From positions 108,584,731 through 108,648,730 of the forward strand of contig NC_092806.1 of assembly GCF_040954645.1 (NCBI RefSeq): 64,000 bases of DNA, in the 5' to 3' direction. Shown here piece after piece: positions 33,780 to 46,149 of this stretch (within the stretch, counting starts at the first letter, position 1; each line of letters starts with the position of its first letter). Made by a program: the position numbers and the translations under genes. This stretch comes from Diabrotica undecimpunctata. Lineage: Eukaryota; Arthropoda; Insecta; Coleoptera; Chrysomelidae. The notes under the pieces are model-generated. The model saw only the letters and a list, made by a program, of their open reading frames with translations. It was not told the DNA's origin and did not search any database.

Positions 33780-34661
33780 ATATTTTTTTGGGGAAATAAA
33801 ATGCATTTTTAAATGGCGTTGGAAATTTTGGAGCAGTGACAGAATAGGATTCAGCAGAATTTATGGGGGATTGATTTTCAAAATAAGTTTAGAAATCATA
33901 AACTATTTTGAAGCTTAGACAGGTCGGAATATAGCAACATTAAGCGGCTGCATTATATGTATAGAATTTGAAATCAGTGCTACCAAAACAATTCCATTAG
34001 TAGTGGGATATCTCCACTAGCGGATATTGTTGCTAATACGGTCAGACCATGAAGAAAAACAAGGCTGTCTCATTCCAGTTAAATATTCGACTTGGATCTT
34101 TAAACACATCTGTGATGCCATTTTGACCAAAATAATCAAATACTTGCTTTAACCAATTTATTATCCTTTCCTCTGTAATGAAGGGATGGGTAGCTGTCAG
34201 ATTTTGCGATACACGAAGTCTTACTTCCGGATGCTGAGTTAGGAAATGTTATACCGACTATTTCCAGAAATTCCATTCTTGAATGGATTGGCTCACTTTA
34301 GATTTTTATTGAGCACTGCTGCGGTGTTAATAAGCTGATCGCGTATCACGGGAAAACCCGCGACAGCCAAAAACAATATCTATTTTACTATTAGGTTTTT
34401 CTCATCACAAGTTAAAACTGGTTGTCTTTCAATATTTTCATGCACGTACTTTTGCATAATTTTATCTTTCAATGTACTTTTTGGTACACAATATGTCTTG
34501 GATGCTTTATAGGCAGACATGCCAGTTTTCATGTCAGTTAGGGTCCAATAGCTCTTGTGAATATTTTGTTTGCATTGGCTTAGGGTTTTTAGTTCTGACC
34601 ATGATTCTAGAAAAAAAATCAAATGTAAACAATTCACAATGTCTTTTTTTGTAGATACCAT
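33780..34661 (-). pseudogene. pogo/Tigger-like (psq HTH, DDE) transposase relic
   Basis: Minus strand: KTGMSAYKASKTYCVPKSTLKDKI is a Pipsqueak-type HTH, followed by PVLTCDEKNLIVK. With frameshifts come FLTQHPEVRLRVSQNL, TEERIINWLKQVFDYFG and PSRIFNWNETALFF (usual N.DEtg, first catalytic Asp region, here NWNET). Then TISASGDIPLLMELFW and, after an internal deletion, IMQPLNVAIFRPV. Most of the DDE core is missing. Confidence 0.65.
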
Positions 34662-34699
34662 GTTAGGCTAAATTTGAGTTAGACCGAAATAAGAGCACA

Positions 34700-35170
34700 T
34701 GCGAAATAAAATAAAATCTAATACGCCGAGAATAAAATAAAATTATTTTAATATTTTTTTTCTAATTGATTAATTGTTAGACTGTATTTTAACTTGAGTA
34801 AGTTACAAAAAAAAGTGGGTTATTTTTTGGAAAAAAATCCGAGATTTTGTCAATTTTCCACCATTCAAAATAACTAACTGACTTTAGTTGTATACTTCCT
34901 TTTTTGCTTTTATAGAAAACAAAGTATGAGACGGAATTTGATAGAACGTTTTTGTTAATATTTTTTTAAAAGAATGTATTATTTTTTTTTAATAATTTTT
35001 GATATTAAAGGACAAAAATTTAAATTGAAAAAAAAAACAAAAATATTTGTTATTACGGCCCATTAGACCAGAATTACATTAGCTACTAAAATAGTGCTCT
35101 AATACTGGCCTAATCTGTTTTTCTAAAATCTACTTTCTTTTGCACAAAAACTAAAGTGTTTTATAAAAAA
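34700..35170. other. unassigned AT-rich sequence
   Basis: Homopolymer-rich; no feature recognised. Confidence 0.5.
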
Positions 35171-35527
35171 TACAACTATAAAACATCCCAGAGGTACTTT
35201 TCAGTGCGTCACAGTTTTTCGATTTCTTTCTAATGCATTAAGTTGGATGTGACGGAAAAAGCGGTAGTCCGTGATTAAAAAGAACTATATTGCAGCGTTA
35301 GAATAAGCTTACATACATAACGGTTCTTTCCTAACCTACGTTTGATTCGTTGATATTTAGATGCGCGCTTTCTCTAGCCAATCAAATACGCCTATACTGA
35401 CAGTTGACGTAAAACTTTGTCCATGCTGGCCATTCTTTCGAAGTGTTGAACAACAAGTGACGGCTGTCGTTCAGGTCAGTATTTGTACATAGTATTGGGT
35501 GTTTATTTGTATTTGTGTAGAGCCAAG

Positions 35528-35852
35528 ATGACAAGATATACCGAAAAAGAACAAGTATTAATATTAAAATTGCTTAAATATTTTCAATTGGAAAAGGAAG
35601 TTGGATAAACATTATTACCAATTTCTGCTGTTCGTGAAGATAGTTGAAAATTACACTGAAAATAAAATTGTTTTATTTACTCTTTATTTCATCGTGTTGC
35701 TGAGGCACAAATTAGCAAATGAAGTAATCCAAAAAGATTGTGATTATACCAACAAAGTAAGCGAATCAGTAGCTACTAGTTGTGAACCCAACTTGATTTT
35801 ACATAAATACCAACATACCATTAGGACTCGTATATACGGAATGTTTAGTAAA
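35528..35852 (+). pseudogene. N-terminal exon of a transposase-like protein
   Basis: The ATG at 35528 begins MTRYTEKEQVLILKLLKYFQ, repeated almost exactly at 60383. The frame breaks, then continues in another as NLILHKYQHTIRTRIYGMFSKGK, a pattern (IRxxIYxF) I recall from insect transposase-like families. AG followed by GTAAGT at 35851 looks like a splice donor. The next piece begins near 36854. I do not recognise a specific family name. Confidence 0.5.
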
Positions 35853-35888
35853 GGTAAGTTAAAGTCTCTATGTACATATACATATATA

Positions 35889-36352
35889 TCTGTGGCTTGG
35901 AATAAAAAGGGCTGGTGTCACAACATGTAAACTCCAGTAATCGGCCATTGTTTGTATTTGGCCACATAGTAACCATGTTTGATTGTAGTTTATAATCTTA
36001 TTACTCAATAAACATCAATATACTTATAAAAGTTAATATTGGAATATCCCTATGTTTGAAACAATTTGTATGCTAGAAATATTTATAAATATTATAAAAT
36101 TAAGGGACACTTAATGCTGCTCGTCCACCCATTGTAGAAGAACCATATAATTGTTGTATTTTTGTTTATTAATGGTAATTAAACTATTTATCCTTATTTT
36201 GTCTAGTTACACCTTTATGTTTTGAAAAAGGTAAAAACATAAAATATATGGACATCTGATTTTTTTAAATGAAACTATCTCATGTCCTTACTATAGAAAT
36301 GATATTAAATCCAGAAAAATGGGCATCCGCCCTTTTTATTCCAAGCCACAGA
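35889..36352. mobile_element. 464-bp MITE with 24-bp TIRs
   Basis: The termini read TCTGTGGCTTGGAATAAAAA and continue to GGGC, and the right end is its exact inverse. TA flanks both sides (35887-35888 and 36353-36354). No coding capacity. It lies in the presumed intron of the Tc1-like element. Confidence 0.85.
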
Positions 36353-36853
36353 TAATATATAATTAATAATAATATACCTAGTTAAAATAATTTATCATAT
36401 TTCTGTTATGTAGGAAGGCAGGAGCAACTAACTTTCCAGATACATTTCTTTTAAAAAATTGTTACTGACAACTAGTTACATAATATATAAAATATATAGA
36501 AGTGAAAAGTAATTATAAAAAGAATATTACTGATATAAGTACCAAACTTCTGTGGTAAATGGGTAAACTTACTTACAATATTGTAATAAAGATTTAAGAG
36601 TCCTCTTTGGCTTTTTGCTGAAGTTTATCCATTTACATCATACATTTTAGGAAAATATACAGATATATTTTTATAACTCTTACACTTTGAATTGTTCAAA
36701 TATGATTACTACGATTTATGAACGGAGTACTGTTTATTGCATATACCATTTAAATAGATAAATTAAAAATGTTACAATTAATATGTTACTTTACATTCCA
36801 AATATTGTTTCTAGAAGAATAACTGTAGTGTCGTATCAATTTTTCTTTCTTAG

Positions 36854-37062
36854 TTTTAGGTGAGCATGTAACTCTCTATACGCTAAAACAAAAGCTCGAG
36901 GAAGTGGATGAGGTTAAAATTTCTATTTCTGAGAGTTTTAAAAGTATTCAAATTCAGATGGGTGAATTGTAATATTTCAAACAGGAAGTATTTAATGGAG
37001 CAAACACATGTGTTACATTAAAGAGACTCCAGTTCTTAAAAGCATACATACAAACAGAATGA
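36854..37062 (+). pseudogene. second exon-like piece of the Tc1-like N-terminus
   Basis: After a TTTCTTTCTTAG acceptor-like sequence the frame reads EHVTLYTLKQKLEEVDEVKI, ESFKSIQIQMGEL, then a stop, then TLKRLQFLKAYIQTE. This resembles the block after the N-terminal exon in related families (PTxxxLxxxL...GF). The catalytic domain that should follow is absent, replaced by a piggyBac fragment. Confidence 0.4.
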
Positions 37063-37069
37063 AATGGAT

Positions 37070-37400
37070 GGATACCCCTTTAAACCAGTTTTTCTAGATG
37101 GTTCAGGCAGGTATTTCAAAAGATCAATTACTGCTTTAGCTCCAAGTGGTATTTTTTTAGTATCTTCAGTATCATTCGTTTTTTTTTTTCAAAACAAACG
37201 TCAAAACCATAATCATATCCAGTGGAACCAGTTATCATCCAATTCTTATATCCAAATCTGACTGGCTCCTCTCTAATTAATGTTTTTCTAGGTTATGACC
37301 GAAATATTTCACCATGAATTCGTCTAAGGATATATCTTTAAGGAAACTCTCCACTGGCAGTATTTTTCTATAATTTTCTATTACACTCATATTCAAATTC
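37070..37400 (-). pseudogene. piggyBac transposase core fragment
   Basis: The minus strand reads LSLDEFMVKYFGHN, EEPVRFGYKNWMITGSTGYD and IPLGAKAVIDLLKYLPEP, KTGLKGYPSI, across one frameshift. These match the piggyBac blocks around the second catalytic Asp (usual DESMVxYxGRH and KPIRFGYK). About 105 codons only. The plus-strand open frame here is its shadow. Confidence 0.7.
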
Positions 37401-37559
37401 TACTTTTCAGTGTTTTCAATAAACTATTATTATTGCGCATTGGTGAATAAATAGTTTTTATAATTAGAATTAAATTTTATTTATGTAATTAATTTATAAG
37501 TTACCTAATAAATTTTTGAAAACAATCTTTTCTGTGTTACTTATACTATGGCCAAAAAG

Positions 37560-38434
37560 CATTAGTGAGAATAGAAGACATTACATCAGAAGAAATAGAA
37601 GTACAAAGAGTTGTTTGACTAGGGTGTATACATTCACCAGTATTTTTAATATATACTCGGAAGACATATTAAGTAAGGCAATGGATTAACGAAATGTAGG
37701 CATTAGAATTAATGACATGATCATAAATAACCTGAGATACGCTGATAATACAATTCTTTTAGCCGAATTACATAAAGACTTACAGATACTTCTTAATTAG
37801 GTGACCGCAGTAAGCGAAGAAGAATATGGACCATCACTCAACAGAGCAAGAAATATATAATAATAACAAAAACAACGCAGGACATTCAACGCAGGTAAGA
37901 GAATTCAAATACCTAGATATAACTATTAATGAAATGAATGACAACTCTTATAAAATACGAATCAGAATCGAACTTCTCTGCTGTAGAAACTTAAACCCTA
38001 AGTTAAAAATACGACTGCTGAGGTGCTATGTGCTATCCGTATTTTAATACGGGATGGAAGCGTGGACACTGAAGAAAATTGACGTGAGGAGACTGAAGGC
38101 ATTCGAGATGTGGATGTACCGAAGAGTACTAGAGATCTCATGGGTAGATGGACTAGCTAACGTTGAGGAAATGTGACGTATGCATAAGGAAAGAGAAGTA
38201 CTAACAATTAAAAGGAGAAAAGTGAGATATATGGGTCATGTGATGAGAGGAGATAAATATCTAATACTCCAGGTCATTATGCAAGGAAAAATCCGGAGAA
38301 AAAGATCCATAGGAAGGAGACGTAACTCATGTAATAACGACTTATTATTTAAAACCGCGGTCTCCAAATTAAAAATCGATGTGATGATTGCCAACTTTCG
38401 ACGCGCAGACAAGCCTCTTGAGAAGAAGAAGATA
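37560..38434 (+). pseudogene. RTE-type LINE fragment, degenerate
   Basis: The plus strand reads EDITSEEIEVQRVV, GCIHSPVFLIYSED, NLRYADNTILLAELHKDLQIL (YADD changed to YADN), then REFKYLDITINE, MWMYRRVLEISWVDG and RKVRYMGHVMRGDKYLILQVI, with a GAGAAGAAGAAGA tail near 38420-38432. Several stops. Same family as 315-1918 but older. It lies inside the Tc1-like composite. Confidence 0.75.
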
Positions 38435-38780
38435 CAAAAATTCAATAAATGAATCATTTTGTCGTCAATTTTAAATGTTTCCATATTTATAAATTTAGAA
38501 AAAAAATATTGTTTACTTTTTATTTTTATTAGTATACGGGATTACCCCTATTACAAAAAAAATATATCTTAACATATTTTGTAATAATCAAATCTACTCA
38601 GATGACCTTGCAATAAAAATACTAGTAATTCCACAAGCTTTTCACCTGTGGGTAAGTACGATCCTGGCATCTGTCAGATTCTTCAATAATGATATGAAAT
38701 AATTCTCGACACACCTAATTCATTCTAAGACGTCATAATTAATGACGCACTGAAAAGTACCTCTGGGATGTTCTTTATTA

Positions 38781-39369
38781 ACCATTTCTTATGAACAAAC
38801 TACTATATGTAGGTAGAAAAATATTTTTTGTAATAATTTGCAAGCAAATATTGTAACCAAAGAATTTCTCAATGCTTACCTGAACCATTTAGGATTGACG
38901 AGCTCTTTCGAACTGATTGCGTCGCTTGATTAAATCTAGTTGACTAAAACAAAAGCTAGAACTTGTCACCTCACCATTTATACATAAAAAAATGGCCTAA
39001 TAAATTTCTCGCTAGGATAAACACGCGCCGTAGTATTAAGTTTAACCAACTTAAACGTATTTACAAAAGAATTTCAGTTTTTTGAATAGGCCGGATTTAC
39101 ATCACGAATTTGTATAAGCCGTTAATAGGTAGTTTTACCTTAGTTACTACTAAATTTTTGAAGCGAAACTTTAATACCGGCGTTCTTTTAATTTTTCTCT
39201 AAAGTAAAACGCAGAGTAAATGGTCACCACAAGGCGGAGAATATAACATCTACATATTTTATTGAATCATAAAATAAATTTGGTTATTTCTACTAACCTT
39301 TATTTATATTATACTAGCTGATCCAACGAACTTCCTACCTTCTTAAAATTAAATGATGTATCAAAGTTC
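38781..39369. other. unassigned sequence
   Basis: No feature recognised between the Tc1-like composite and the Helitron relic. Confidence 0.5.
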
Positions 39370-41115
39370 AATAAGCTCCTATTTCTAGTCTGTTAAGGAA
39401 CAGAAATAGTTGTGTAATTAAATAAATACTGTCGAGTTGTCAATAGCGACTTTAACATTTCCAATATCCAACAAATGTTTCGAAAACACAATTTTACTTT
39501 GATCTTTTTGCAAAAACACTTGCATGGTATTTATCAATTAAAGCGTCTTTATATGCCGTCACAAATTGGATGATGTTAGGCATGCGTTTAGTTCGTCAGC
39601 AGCAATAGTTTGAAGAACAATTATTAAATAAAGAACAGTCTGACAATAGAATTATGGCACCACCAAAAATGTTTTTGATTGTTACGAATAGCTTTCAAAG
39701 TACTGTCCAGTTTCTGTGATGATCTCTTTTGGGCCAATGTACATTTATCCCAATCGACTAATTTGTTTACCCGTAAAATATTCGCTATTTCGTTTTGTTT
39801 GGTGGTGTTGCAATCTGGTGTTTCATTAATTTGTATGTAATATATAACAAGCGAGTCTTCTACAGCTGGCGCCGCTTTTCGCATCCTAATTTCCAGCGTT
39901 TTTTGTCGAAGCAATCTTCAGTTGTTAAATCTCTGGCGGTCATTGCATCGTCGACATCGTCTCTCAAGGATCGTCTTGGTCTACCTCGTTTTCTTCTAGT
40001 TGGCGGAGTCCATTCTTCTATTTTTTTTGGCCATCTATTTTCAGGCATTCTCTGAAGGTGTCCATACCAGTTAAGTCTTTTGGCTTCGATTGTGTCTATT
40101 ATGTCTAGATCGATTTCCATTTCTCCCCGAATATCTTCGTTTTTCACCCTATCAAGTCTAGTGAGCTGGCAACATCGTCCCCAGTAGTTCATTTCCATGG
40201 CCTTAATTTTTGATTTGTTTCTTTGGTTTATTTCCCAGAGTTCGGCGCCGTACAGCCCAATACTTTCTATTATTGTTTTATAGATTCTTCTTTTATTTTC
40301 TTTTGTTATTTTTTTAATCCATAATAGTCCGTGTAGCTGTCTGGTAGCTGATCTTGCTTGGCCAATCCTGGAGTGTATTTCTTCGCTACTTCCTGCTTTT
40401 GATGTTATTTGGACTCTTAAGTATTTGAAATTGTCTGTTGGTTTTATAGTTCCCATTTCGATTTGTAGGCTTTCTGGTTTTTCTCCTACAACTAAGTACT
40501 CAGTTTTTTGTATATTAATTGTGAGGCCCCATTTGGTATACTCATCTTCCAGTTTTCTAAGCATGTAGCCTACATCACTCTCGTCTTCAGCTAGAATGGC
40601 TTGGTCGTCAGCGAAGTGTATCGTGTACAATCTATCATCTCCGATTGGGATGCCCATATTGCAGCACTTTCTTCTCCACACTGAGAGTGCCTCATTTAGA
40701 TATATTTTGAAGAGTGTAGGTGCTATGCAGCAGCCTTGCTTTAGGCCCTTACTAATAGGAATTTCACTAGTTAATCTATTTCCAGTTTTAATGTTTGCCG
40801 TCATATTTTTGTAGAGTTGTTGTACTGCTTGTATATTTTTTTTGCTTATTCCTTGTTTTTCCATTGCTACCCAAAGCATTGAAAGTGGTACACTATCGTA
40901 TGCCTTTGTCAGATCTATAAAGACTATATGAGTTAAAAGGTTGTGGGCTAATCTTTTCTCGATAACTTGCTTTAGAGAGAATATACTGTCCATACAGGAT
41001 CTGCCTGTATGGCCTGTAAAAAAATAATAATAATTTGTATGTTTAATGATAATTCGAGGCGATGTGCAACTCCAGTATTAAACTATTGTTCTCTTTCTAA
41101 TTGTTGTTGTTCTCT
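39370..41115 (-). pseudogene. Helitron helicase relic, split by a LINE insertion
   Basis: Read on the minus strand from 41115-41043 and then 39838-39370. GVAHRLELSLNIQINETPDCN is followed by EIANILRVNKLVDWDKCTLA, QKLDSTLKAIRNNQKHFWW, then ADELNACLTSSNL and QSKIVFSKHLLDIGNVKV. This matches the Helitron Pif1-type helicase (usual NExPxCN, WDECTMAHKxxLEALdrtLkD, ADElNACLKSSxLW, LLxIGNG). The Walker B DE is DK here. Frameshifts and stops are present. The Rep (HUH) part is absent. Confidence 0.7.
39839..41030 (-). mobile_element. 5'-truncated LINE (cfdp2-like RT), 12-bp TSD
   Basis: TSD TAATTTGTATGT at 39827-39838 and 41031-41042. The minus-strand frame is open for 377 codons from an internal Met (40993 to 39860): FSLKQVIEKRLAHNLL, FIDLTKAYDSVPLSML, GLKQGCCIAPTLFKIYLNEAL, HFADDQAILAEDESD, LYGAELWEINQR, NWYGHLQRMPENRWPKKI and RKRGRPRRSLRDDV. 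Both catalytic Asp residues are present. Endonuclease and 5' RT parts were lost on insertion. The Helitron relic is the target. Confidence 0.88.
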
Positions 41116-41116
41116 T

Positions 41117-41650
41117 TCATAAAGTCGCAAAGGAAATAGCACGGGGAAAAACAAGCCACAAGAGCACTTCATGGAGTGATATGGAACAACACTCTAACCA
41201 AAGAAAACAAAAAGAGGACCTTTAAAATCATAGTGATGAATATTACCCTATATGGAGCGGAAGTATGGCCAATGACAACAACAATACGAAATATGAACTG
41301 GACTTTATGAGAAGATGTCTACAAATCACAAGAGCGGATAGAATAAGAACGGAGGAAATATGGAACAGAATGGAAGTAAAATGCTCAATTACAAAAAGTT
41401 GGAAAACAGAGCCCTGCAGTGGTACGGGCATGTACAAAGAATGCCAGAGCATAGGTGGCCGAAAAGAATATTAAACTGGGACCCACCGGGAAAAAGACGG
41501 AGAGGAAGACCTGCTATAAGATGGAAAACATACGTCGGAAATGCTATGATAGATAGAGACCTCAGAGAAGGTGACTGGGAGAATAGAGTGCTGTGGATGA
41601 CGAAAACGGCGAACTCATAATGGGAAAAGCCGAAGAAGAAGAAAAAGCAA
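41117..41650 (+). pseudogene. C-terminal fragment of a cfdp2-like LINE
   Basis: The plus strand reads ITLYGAEVWPMT, FMRRCLQITRADRIRTEEIW, then in another frame ALQWYGHVQRMPEHRWPKRI, RRRGRPAIRWKTYVGNAM and GDWENRVLWMTK, followed by GAAGAAGAAGAAAAAG. Related to the adjacent minus-strand LINE (39839-41030) but inserted in the opposite direction and frameshifted. About 170 codons. Confidence 0.75.
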
Positions 41651-41839
41651 AAGACATAAATAAATTAGTGACATTTATTTATGTCAAATATTGACGTTAA
41701 ATGATGCGTCATAAATTTTCTTTGAAAGATATATTAATCAACATAGTAAAACTATGTCTCTATAATAAACTAAAATAAAAAAATAAATAAAAGACAGACC
41801 AAGTGACAGACCAAACCATTCAATTAGCATACTGCTATT

Positions 41840-41999
41840 ATTATTTGATAAAAATGTAAGATTTGATTTTATATTTTATTATATTGTATTCTATTGTATT
41901 CAATGTTATTCCATTTTATTTTAGTTTAATTTTATTTTATCTGACTCAACTTTATTGTATTTCATACCATTTTATTCTAATTTATTTTATTCACTTTTC
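41840..41999. repeat. AT-rich low-complexity tract
   Basis: Irregular repeats of TTTTATT and TTGTATTCTA units. They form the 5' edge of the PLE fragment, so coding before about 42005 is not real. Confidence 0.7.
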
Positions 42000-42004
42000 A
42001 CTTT

Positions 42005-42666
42005 TATATATGAAAATATTTTCCTATTCCGTGTACCGGAAACCCACTCATACAAACCGCTATCTCAATGCCCAGTCACATCATCACCCCGCCCAACTTA
42101 ATTCAGTCATCAACACTCTTATTTCTCGTTCCATAAGACTTAGCGACAACAATCACAGGTCATCCGAAATCAATTCAATAAGACAAACACTCCTACAAAA
42201 CGGCTACCACAAAACCCAAATCAATAGAAGCATTCAAAAACTTCTAAACCCCGTTCCATCCAAAAAAGAAACCTTGCCGCCGGATCAACCCAAAATCTTT
42301 CTACCTTTCATTAAAGGTGTCACTGACAAGATCAGTAGAACTCTTATCCCTCTTAATATCAAAACCATCTTCACCACTCACTCCAAATTGTCCAATCTCG
42401 TCAGATTCGTAAAAGACCAAATCCCCAATAAAGACCATGGTGTCTACGAGATACCTTGTTCCAGTTGCTCACGTACATACGTAGGACAGACAAACCGACG
42501 AATCCATAACCGTATTTACGAACATTCTCTATCAGTCAAACATTCCGATAGCACTTCAGCCCTAGCCCAACATCATATTCAGATAGGCCACAAAATAGAT
42601 TTCGAAAAAGCAAAAACCATCGCTCCCATCCGCTCATTAAAAGCGAGAATCCGCGGAATTATCTGA
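42005..42666 (+). pseudogene. Penelope-like element 3' part with GIY-YIG endonuclease
   Basis: About 220 codons open on the plus strand from a 5' truncation: VYRKPTHTNRYLNAQSHHH (end of RT/thumb), IFLPFIKGVTDKISRTL, then the nuclease module GVYEIPCSSCSRTYVGQTN, HNRIYEHS and ALAQHHIQIGHKIDF. It stops at 42664, slightly shorter than usual. RT catalytic region is missing. It is distinct in sequence from the other PLE copies here. Confidence 0.85.
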
Positions 42667-42683
42667 CCGCGGAAACTTATCCG

Positions 42684-43381
<698 letters not shown>

Positions 43382-44432
43382 ATGCCTATTACGTTGTATA
43401 CCATCCAAGAAAAAGTGCAACTTGTAACATGGTCCTTTCAGGGTCATTCGATACGCGAAGTAATTGATTTATTTATTGTTGCCTTCGAAAATAGACCCTC
43501 ACCAAGTGTTACAACAGTTAAAATTACCATTAAACATTTTCAAACATCGGGATGTGTAAACAGTTGAAAAAAGTGTCATGAAGGTAATGAACCACGTGTT
43601 AGACCTGTCGATGAGGAGCGTCAAAACAGGGATATTGATATTTGTGCTTTTGTGGAAGCTAGTAAACCTTGCAACAGTGTACAATGCTGCAAAAGTTAAC
43701 GTGAATGCTCGAACTGTCCAGCGAGTTCTCAAAAGGAATGGGTATCACTGTTTTATACAACCAACACAAGAACTGTTTTCGGAAGACAACGTTAGGCGGA
43801 TGGAGTTTTGTGAATTTATGTTAGATAAACAGAATAAAAATGTACACTTTTTAAAAAATATTTTATTTTATGACGAATCTTTATTTTCATTACATAAAAA
43901 ACACAATCCATCCGTTGCAAGGTATTATTCTCTAAAAAATAAGCACCTCAGTGTTGTAGTGCGAACGCAGCATCCGCAAAAGTTAAATGTATGGACTGGG
44001 ATGTTAGGCGACCATATTGTCGGTCAATATTTTACAACTTTTACAGAATGCGATCATTGCGGCAGTGCGACGCCTTCCCCTTAATTTTCAGGAGGTTTAT
44101 TTCCAACAGGGTGGGTGTTCGACTCACTAGAGCAACTATTGACTTCCTCAATCAAACATTTGATGATCGACTGATAAGTACACGTGGTACAATTAAATGA
44201 CCCGCTAGATCCTGTGACTTAGCGCCTAATGATTTCTTTTTTTGGGGTTTTCTCAAAGAAAACGTTTATAGACATCAGTTTAAAAGGGCCACAAACCTAG
44301 TCGAAATAAGGGCAAAAAAACTTTATTCCTCTGCAAGCATTATACCATCCCTACTTCAAAATATGAGGAGAAATCTGTATGACAGATTTGGTTACTGTTT
44401 AGCACAAGGAGGTGGAATATTTCTATATTAAG
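43382..44432 (+). pseudogene. mariner-like transposase relic
   Basis: The ATG at 43382 starts MPITLYTIQEKVQLVTWSFQ, the same HTH type as the intact transposase at 8240, then RPSPSVTTVKITIKHFQTSG and a stop. It resumes in frame two (43578-44084: VNARTVQRVLKRNGYHCF, ILFYDESLF with the first Asp, QKLNVWTGMLGDHIVG) and in frame three (FDDRLISTRGTI, PARSCDLAPNDFFFWGFLKE with the third Asp, ending near AQGGGIFLY). At least two frameshifts and two stops. No TIR found. Confidence 0.8.
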
Positions 44433-44453
44433 GGCTATATATATAGCCCTTAA
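44428..44453. repeat. perfect 26-bp palindrome
   Basis: TTAAGGGCTATAT at 44428-44440 is followed at once by its exact inverse at 44441-44453. It overlaps the end of the mariner relic. Possibly a fold-back formed from a transposon terminus, or a structured RNA end. Confidence 0.7.
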
Positions 44454-45480
44454 TTCACTAATCTGCTTTCCTAATTTTTATTTTTTGTTAGGTACAGTTT
44501 ACGAAGTTTGTAGGTTCTGAATTAGGTAGTATTTTTTATATTTAAGTTTCGAAGAATTTTATTGTTTTTATTTATTTAAAAGTACAAAATATTCTTATTC
44601 TGATTTCTTTCTTCTTTCTTGTCTTATTGTTATAAGCTTTGTCCATAGAATTATCTAATTTAAACAATAAACTTTGCAACCCATCTCTACACTTACATTT
44701 TGTGCGTAAGTTAGAGAAATAGCTAATGATATTTATATTACACACCTCAGTTCATAAAAGTAAAACAAAGAACAATGTTGTTGTTATCTAACACGAAAGG
44801 TGAACAAAAATAATCTGGTACACTAGGTTGTTGAAATGATCAACAAAATGAGATATTTCTAAAAGGTCGGTTATTCCAAACCGAGAAATAATTGTGAAAG
44901 TTTTTACGCATACAAAGTATAATAAATCATTTAGTTAGGTATGAAAAGTTTTTATTCTCAAGTGGCAACCACTTTATCTTAAGTAGCCTTAAAGGATTTC
45001 TTTAATATAACAACCATTTATCAATTTAGTAACGATTTCATTTTATAAAATTTTTCTTACTACTACGATTGTTAATTCGTTTTCAATGGCATTTAATCCC
45101 ATGAAATAATAGTGGAACAAACGTATAAATGGGTTAAGTCTTTTGGATCATTAAAGCTTAAAAATTAGCATGAGTTGTCAGTAATAAGATTTGGTCATGA
45201 TTATTATTGATTTAAGTATTATTATTTGAAAACCAACTGGTAAATTTAAGTGAAAATTAAAACAATTGCCATTGTCTTTAAAAGAACACTTTACGAGTAT
45301 TTACAGGAAATATTATAATATAGCGTTTTCTTAACTATCATTTTTTTTTTCATATCAACCCATTTTTTTGAGGTAGTACATCTCCATAAGTGCCATATCC
45401 CGCAAGGGATGACACAGCATGTGGATTCAGAGTAAAAGCATTTAATAAATTTTAAAGTCCTGCACATGGATGTCAGGTTC
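44454..45480. other. unassigned AT-rich sequence
   Basis: No supported feature; a short phrase near 44634 matches the flank at 9897. Confidence 0.5.
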
Positions 45481-46050
45481 TATCGGTCTGGAACTAAAAC
45501 AACTCTGTTTTTTAGTCACTTAATATTTCGCCAATTGATTATTGGTTTCATCAGAAGTGCTCTACAAATTTATTAAAACAAAGTGATAAGCAACATTACG
45601 ATAAAATTACATAAATATGTACTTACAGAGGTAGAACTGTTCACAAAAAAAGAGACATGATTAACATTAGTTTGACACTTTGCCAATTAGACTGACAATT
45701 TTTAAAATAAGTTAATATACACATAAAACAACAAAAAGTGTATAGTGGATTAGACGATTTTTCTGTAATTTTTATATATAACAAACAAGGTAACAGGTAT
45801 ACCGTTAATTAATATTGATTTAAATAAATTGCAGAATATTGCTGTAGATGCTGCTTAGCTGATTCGTATATGTTTTGTAATTTATTACATTTTGTGTTTT
45901 AGTAATATAACACATTTCCAGAAAGCCTGTTTTTATAATTAGTTGATGTTTGTAGGATTTTAATATTCGTATAGTCAAATTTGTGACCTGTATTGGTGGA
46001 GTGTTCGACATATTTATATTTTTTCAGTTTTAATTCCAGACCGATAGAAA
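45481..46050 (-). pseudogene. PLE 3' end relic with hammerhead
   Basis: The minus strand reads YVEHSTNTGHKFDYTNIKILQ and NYKNRLSGN (end of the GIY-YIG module), in two frames and truncated upstream. Downstream lies hammerhead motif C. CTATCGGTCTGGAA occurs at both edges in opposite orientation (about 45481 and 46028), framing the fragment with short inverted repeats. The 3' part aligns by eye with the PLE end at 47641-47730. Confidence 0.65.
45517..45559 (-). ncRNA. hammerhead-ribozyme-like motif C
   Basis: Minus strand: stem I CACUU/AAGUG (5 bp), core CUGAUGA (45548-45554), stem II ACCAAU/AUUGGC region, GAAA (45526-45529), a 1-bp stem III with UA loop and U as cleavage base. Core bases are intact; stem II carries an extra A next to the core. 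Confidence 0.6.
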
Positions 46051-46107
46051 CTGACATATACCCAACAAAATATTTTAAATAATATACGATACTAAACAAA
46101 AAATTGT

Positions 46108-46110
<3 letters not shown>

Positions 46111-46145
<35 letters not shown>
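46111..46145. repeat. (TA)n microsatellite
   Basis: Short TA array at the end of the long LTR copy 2. Confidence 0.93.

Positions 46146-46149
<4 letters not shown>

Larger units (their letters stand above)
35173..38780 (+). mobile_element. Tc1-like composite transposon
   Basis: The ends contain CATCCCAGAGGTAC followed by TTTTCAGTGCGTCA on the left (35184-35211) and its inverse on the right (about 38743-38771). The left edge may start after TA at 35171. A deleted relative at 60024-60576 shares the termini, the start of the ORF and a join near 38661. Inside are an N-terminal ORF in two exon-like pieces, a 464-bp MITE, a piggyBac fragment and an RTE fragment. It lacks the catalytic domain. Confidence 0.7.

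Noticed and set aside
42650..42680. Possible hammerhead at the end of the 42-kb PLE (CTGACCG then GGAAAC)
   Set aside because: No stem II can form and the core does not match CUGANGA.
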